Below, one piece after another: positions 62,253 to 64,000 of a DNA stretch of 64,000 bases. The notes below the pieces were generated by a model, which did not search any database, was not told the origin of the DNA, and worked only from the letters and a program-made list of their open reading frames with translations. Both the position numbers and the translations under genes were made by a program. The stretch lies in contig PNAJ01000063.1 in NCBI GenBank assembly GCA_003170295.1, positions 1-64,000 on the forward strand, in the 5' to 3' direction. The DNA is from Bryobacterales bacterium (GTDB lineage Bacteria > Acidobacteriota > Terriglobia > Bryobacterales > Bryobacteraceae). Every line of letters begins with the position of its first letter. The stretch's first letter is position 1.

Positions 62253-63278
62253 ATGTCAACCACTCCTCTTACCTCTACCGATTCCGCGGAATTGCAAGTG
62301 CGGATCACGCGTTTTCAGAAAGTTCATGCCGACATTCTCACTGAGATTCGCAAGGTGATTGTCGGCCAGGAAGAAGTGATCGAGCAGGTTCTGATCGCGC
62401 TCTTCGTCGGCGGGCATTGCCTGATCACGGGACTGCCGGGCACCGCGAAAACGCTGCTGGTGCGAACGCTTTCCGATACTCTGGGGCTCGAATTCCGGCG
62501 CATCCAGTTCACGCCGGATCTGATGCCGTCCGACATTACCGGCACCGACATCATCGAAGAAGATTCGACGACGGGCCATCGCGTCTGGAGGTTCGTGCCC
62601 GGTCCGATTTTCGCCAACGTTCTGCTGGCTGATGAGATCAACCGCACGCCACCCAAAACGCAGTCGGCGCTGCTGGAAGCGATGCAGGAACGCTCCTGCA
62701 CGGTGCGCGGCAATCAGTATACAATCGCCCCGCCGTTTTTCGTGCTCGCGACGCAGAACCCCATTGAGCTGGAAGGTACGTATCCACTGCCCGAAGCGCA
62801 GCTGGATCGTTTCATCTTTAATACGCTGCTCGATTATCTGTCCGCCGATGACGAATTGAAGGTGCTGGATCTGACCACGACCACGCATCTGGCCAAAGTC
62901 GCGGCGGTGACCAATGCCGAAGAGATCATCGATTTTCAACAGGTGGTTCGCATGGTGCCGATCGGCGATTCGGTGGCGCGCTATGCGGTCAACCTGGTGC
63001 GGGCGACGCGGCCCACGGATCCCTCGGCGCCGGACTTCGTGAAAAAGTACGTGAACTTCGGCGCCAGCGTGCGCGCGGCGCAGTTTCTGGTATTGTCCGC
63101 GAAGGCTCGCGCGCTGGTGCATCAGCGCTACCACGTGACGTATGAAGACATCACGAAGCTGATCCGGCCGATCTCGCGTCATCGCGTGCTGCTGAATTTC
63201 CAAGCCGAGTCGGATCGTCTGACCACCGACGACCTTCTGCTGAAGCTGCTGGAGGCGATGCCCGCGCCGAAGGCATAA
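62253..63278 (+). CDS. moxR: MoxR-family AAA+ ATPase
   Basis: A 341-residue AAA+ ATPase. Walker A is GLPGTAKT (60-67) and Walker B VLLADEIN (123-130), with sensor-1 ATQNPIELEGTYPLPEAQLD and an arginine-containing lid. MoxR proteins are chaperone-like ATPases that act with VWA-domain partners, here the membrane VWA protein three genes upstream and the DUF58 protein just downstream. The gap to DUF58 is 1 nt. Confidence 0.95.
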   Translation: MSTTPLTSTDSAELQVRITRFQKVHADILTEIRKVIVGQEEVIEQVLIALFVGGHCLITGLPGTAKTLLVRTLSDTLGLEFRRIQFTPDLMPSDITGTDIIEEDSTTGHRVWRFVPGPIFANVLLADEINRTPPKTQSALLEAMQERSCTVRGNQYTIAPPFFVLATQNPIELEGTYPLPEAQLDRFIFNTLLDYLSADDELKVLDLTTTTHLAKVAAVTNAEEIIDFQQVVRMVPIGDSVARYAVNLVRATRPTDPSAPDFVKKYVNFGASVRAAQFLVLSAKARALVHQRYHVTYEDITKLIRPISRHRVLLNFQAESDRLTTDDLLLKLLEAMPAPKA

Positions 63279-63279
63279 G

Positions 63280-64000
63280 ATGTTGCAGCGATTTTTAGAT
63301 CCGAAAGTGCTCGGCGGCATCTCCGGGCTCGACCTGGTAGCCAAGACCGTCGTCGACGGTTTTGTCGCGGGCCTGCATCGATCCCCCGATTTCGGATTTA
63401 GCCAGGAGTTCGCCGAATACCGCGCCTACACCCCCGGCGACGATCTGCGTCACGTGGATTGGAACGTGTACGCGCGAACGGAAAAAATGTTTCTCAAGAG
63501 ATATCGGGGCGAGACCAACTGCCAGCTCACGATCCTTCTCGACATGAGCCGGTCGATGAAGTTCGGTTCGCACGGTACCGAGAAAATCGAGTATGCGCGA
63601 TTTCTGGCCGCGTGTCTCGCGTATCTGGCGCACGGCCAAAGGGACGCCGCTGGGATCGTCATTTTCGACGACGATGTTCGCAACTTCGTCCGGCCCTCGA
63701 CGCGGCAAGGGCAGCTCCCGCGTATCCTTCACGCGATCGAAAGCGCGCGGATCGGGACGCGAACGGATTTCGCACTTCCTTTCCGGCACGTCCAGGAATT
63801 CCATCGCCGCCGAGGCATTGTCGCGACGATTTCGGATTTTTGGGACTCGCCGGAAAAGATCATCAAGACCGTCGAGCCGCTGCGGTTTCGCGGAACGGAG
63901 CTGATTCTGTTCCATCTGCTCGATCCGGAAGAGCTACGGCCTAAGCTAAAACACCCGGTGCTACTTGAGGATCTGGAAACGGGTGATACGCTCGAAGTCT
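63280..64000 (+). CDS. DUF58 protein (3'-truncated by window edge)
   Basis: ATG 63280 follows the moxR stop by one base. The visible 240 residues carry the DUF58 signature FSQEFAEYRAYTPGDDLRHV and DWNVYARTEKMFLKRYRGET, then a VWA-like strand LTILLDMSRSMKFG (DxSxS intact) and IVIFDDDVRNFVRP. The frame remains open at base 64000. DUF58 proteins partner MoxR ATPases in envelope maturation or stress operons. Confidence 0.93.
   Translation, partial: MLQRFLDPKVLGGISGLDLVAKTVVDGFVAGLHRSPDFGFSQEFAEYRAYTPGDDLRHVDWNVYARTEKMFLKRYRGETNCQLTILLDMSRSMKFGSHGTEKIEYARFLAACLAYLAHGQRDAAGIVIFDDDVRNFVRPSTRQGQLPRILHAIESARIGTRTDFALPFRHVQEFHRRRGIVATISDFWDSPEKIIKTVEPLRFRGTELILFHLLDPEELRPKLKHPVLLEDLETGDTLEV

Noticed and set aside
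1..64000. CRISPR array, tRNA, rRNA, prophage or complete insertion sequence
   Set aside because: No regularly spaced direct repeats, no cloverleaf-like intergenic segment and no transposase or phage gene were recognised.

Overview
The window looks like chromosomal DNA of an Acidobacteriota bacterium, most likely a Bryobacterales/Solibacter-type soil organism. This rests on gene content: two VWFA-related Acidobacterial-domain proteins (TIGR03436 type), two DUF3738/TIGR03435 'soil' domains, an Oar-like receptor with a carboxypeptidase-regulatory N-terminus, a planctomycete-type cytochrome/DUF1549/DUF1553 protein paired with a DUF1501 protein, and three DUF4159 proteins. The DNA is GC-rich, genes are tightly packed with many 1-8 nt overlaps, and no rRNA, tRNA, CRISPR array, transposase or phage gene was seen. 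No gene-free stretch exceeds 300 bases.

Layout. 1-4.5 kb: 3' part of topA, a membrane-anchored methyltransferase, a DUF4833 protein, a hicB-hicA pair whose hicA is frameshifted, and a DUF202/DUF302 pair. 4.5-7.1 kb (minus): a small unknown protein, a MaoC hydratase and a PQQ/cytochrome c dehydrogenase. 7.2-14.6 kb: a zinc-ribbon membrane protein, two VWFA proteins and two paralogous secreted beta-propellers. 14.8-24.3 kb: cytochrome/DUF1549/DUF1553 plus DUF1501, then an Oar-like receptor behind a good sigma-70-type promoter, and a metallo-beta-lactamase-fold hydrolase. 24.3-30.8 kb (minus): two DUF1989 subunits, a biotin-dependent urea/guanidine carboxylase and allophanate hydrolase; the content fits guanidine rather than urea breakdown. 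30.8-32.5 kb: an S46 peptidase pseudogene that has lost its catalytic histidine. 32.5-39.1 kb (minus): a Tat-exported molybdenum hydroxylase (2Fe-2S, Mo, FAD subunits), an unrecognised 52-residue Cys-rich protein, a CAP protein, a CPXCG protein, an M20 amidohydrolase and a zinc-ribbon membrane protein. 39.1-45 kb: a PIN toxin/antitoxin pair, a BlaI repressor with an M56-DUF3738 fusion, a secreted tandem RidA-like protein and a histidine kinase/response regulator pair. 45-50.6 kb: a CzcCBA-type metal efflux system. 50.7-53.9 kb: a frameshifted DUF3738 gene, a Tat-type sugar isomerase-like protein and two secreted unknowns. 54-64 kb: a long plus-strand locus of three DUF4159 paralogues, a VWA/GATase-like membrane protein, a caspase-fold protein without catalytic Cys, a TPR/HEXXH peptidase, a MoxR ATPase and a DUF58 protein (cut by the window end).

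The most unusual signals are dispersed palindromic elements. Four copies of a double-hairpin element keep the same shape (a 7-bp stem abutting an 8-bp stem behind GTGGGG) while the stem bases change in a compensating way. One copy, and one related single hairpin, lie in frame inside the carboxylase gene. The DUF4159 triplication is punctuated by three further, different inverted repeats. Three genes (hicA, the S46 peptidase and a DUF3738 gene) carry frame-breaking lesions.
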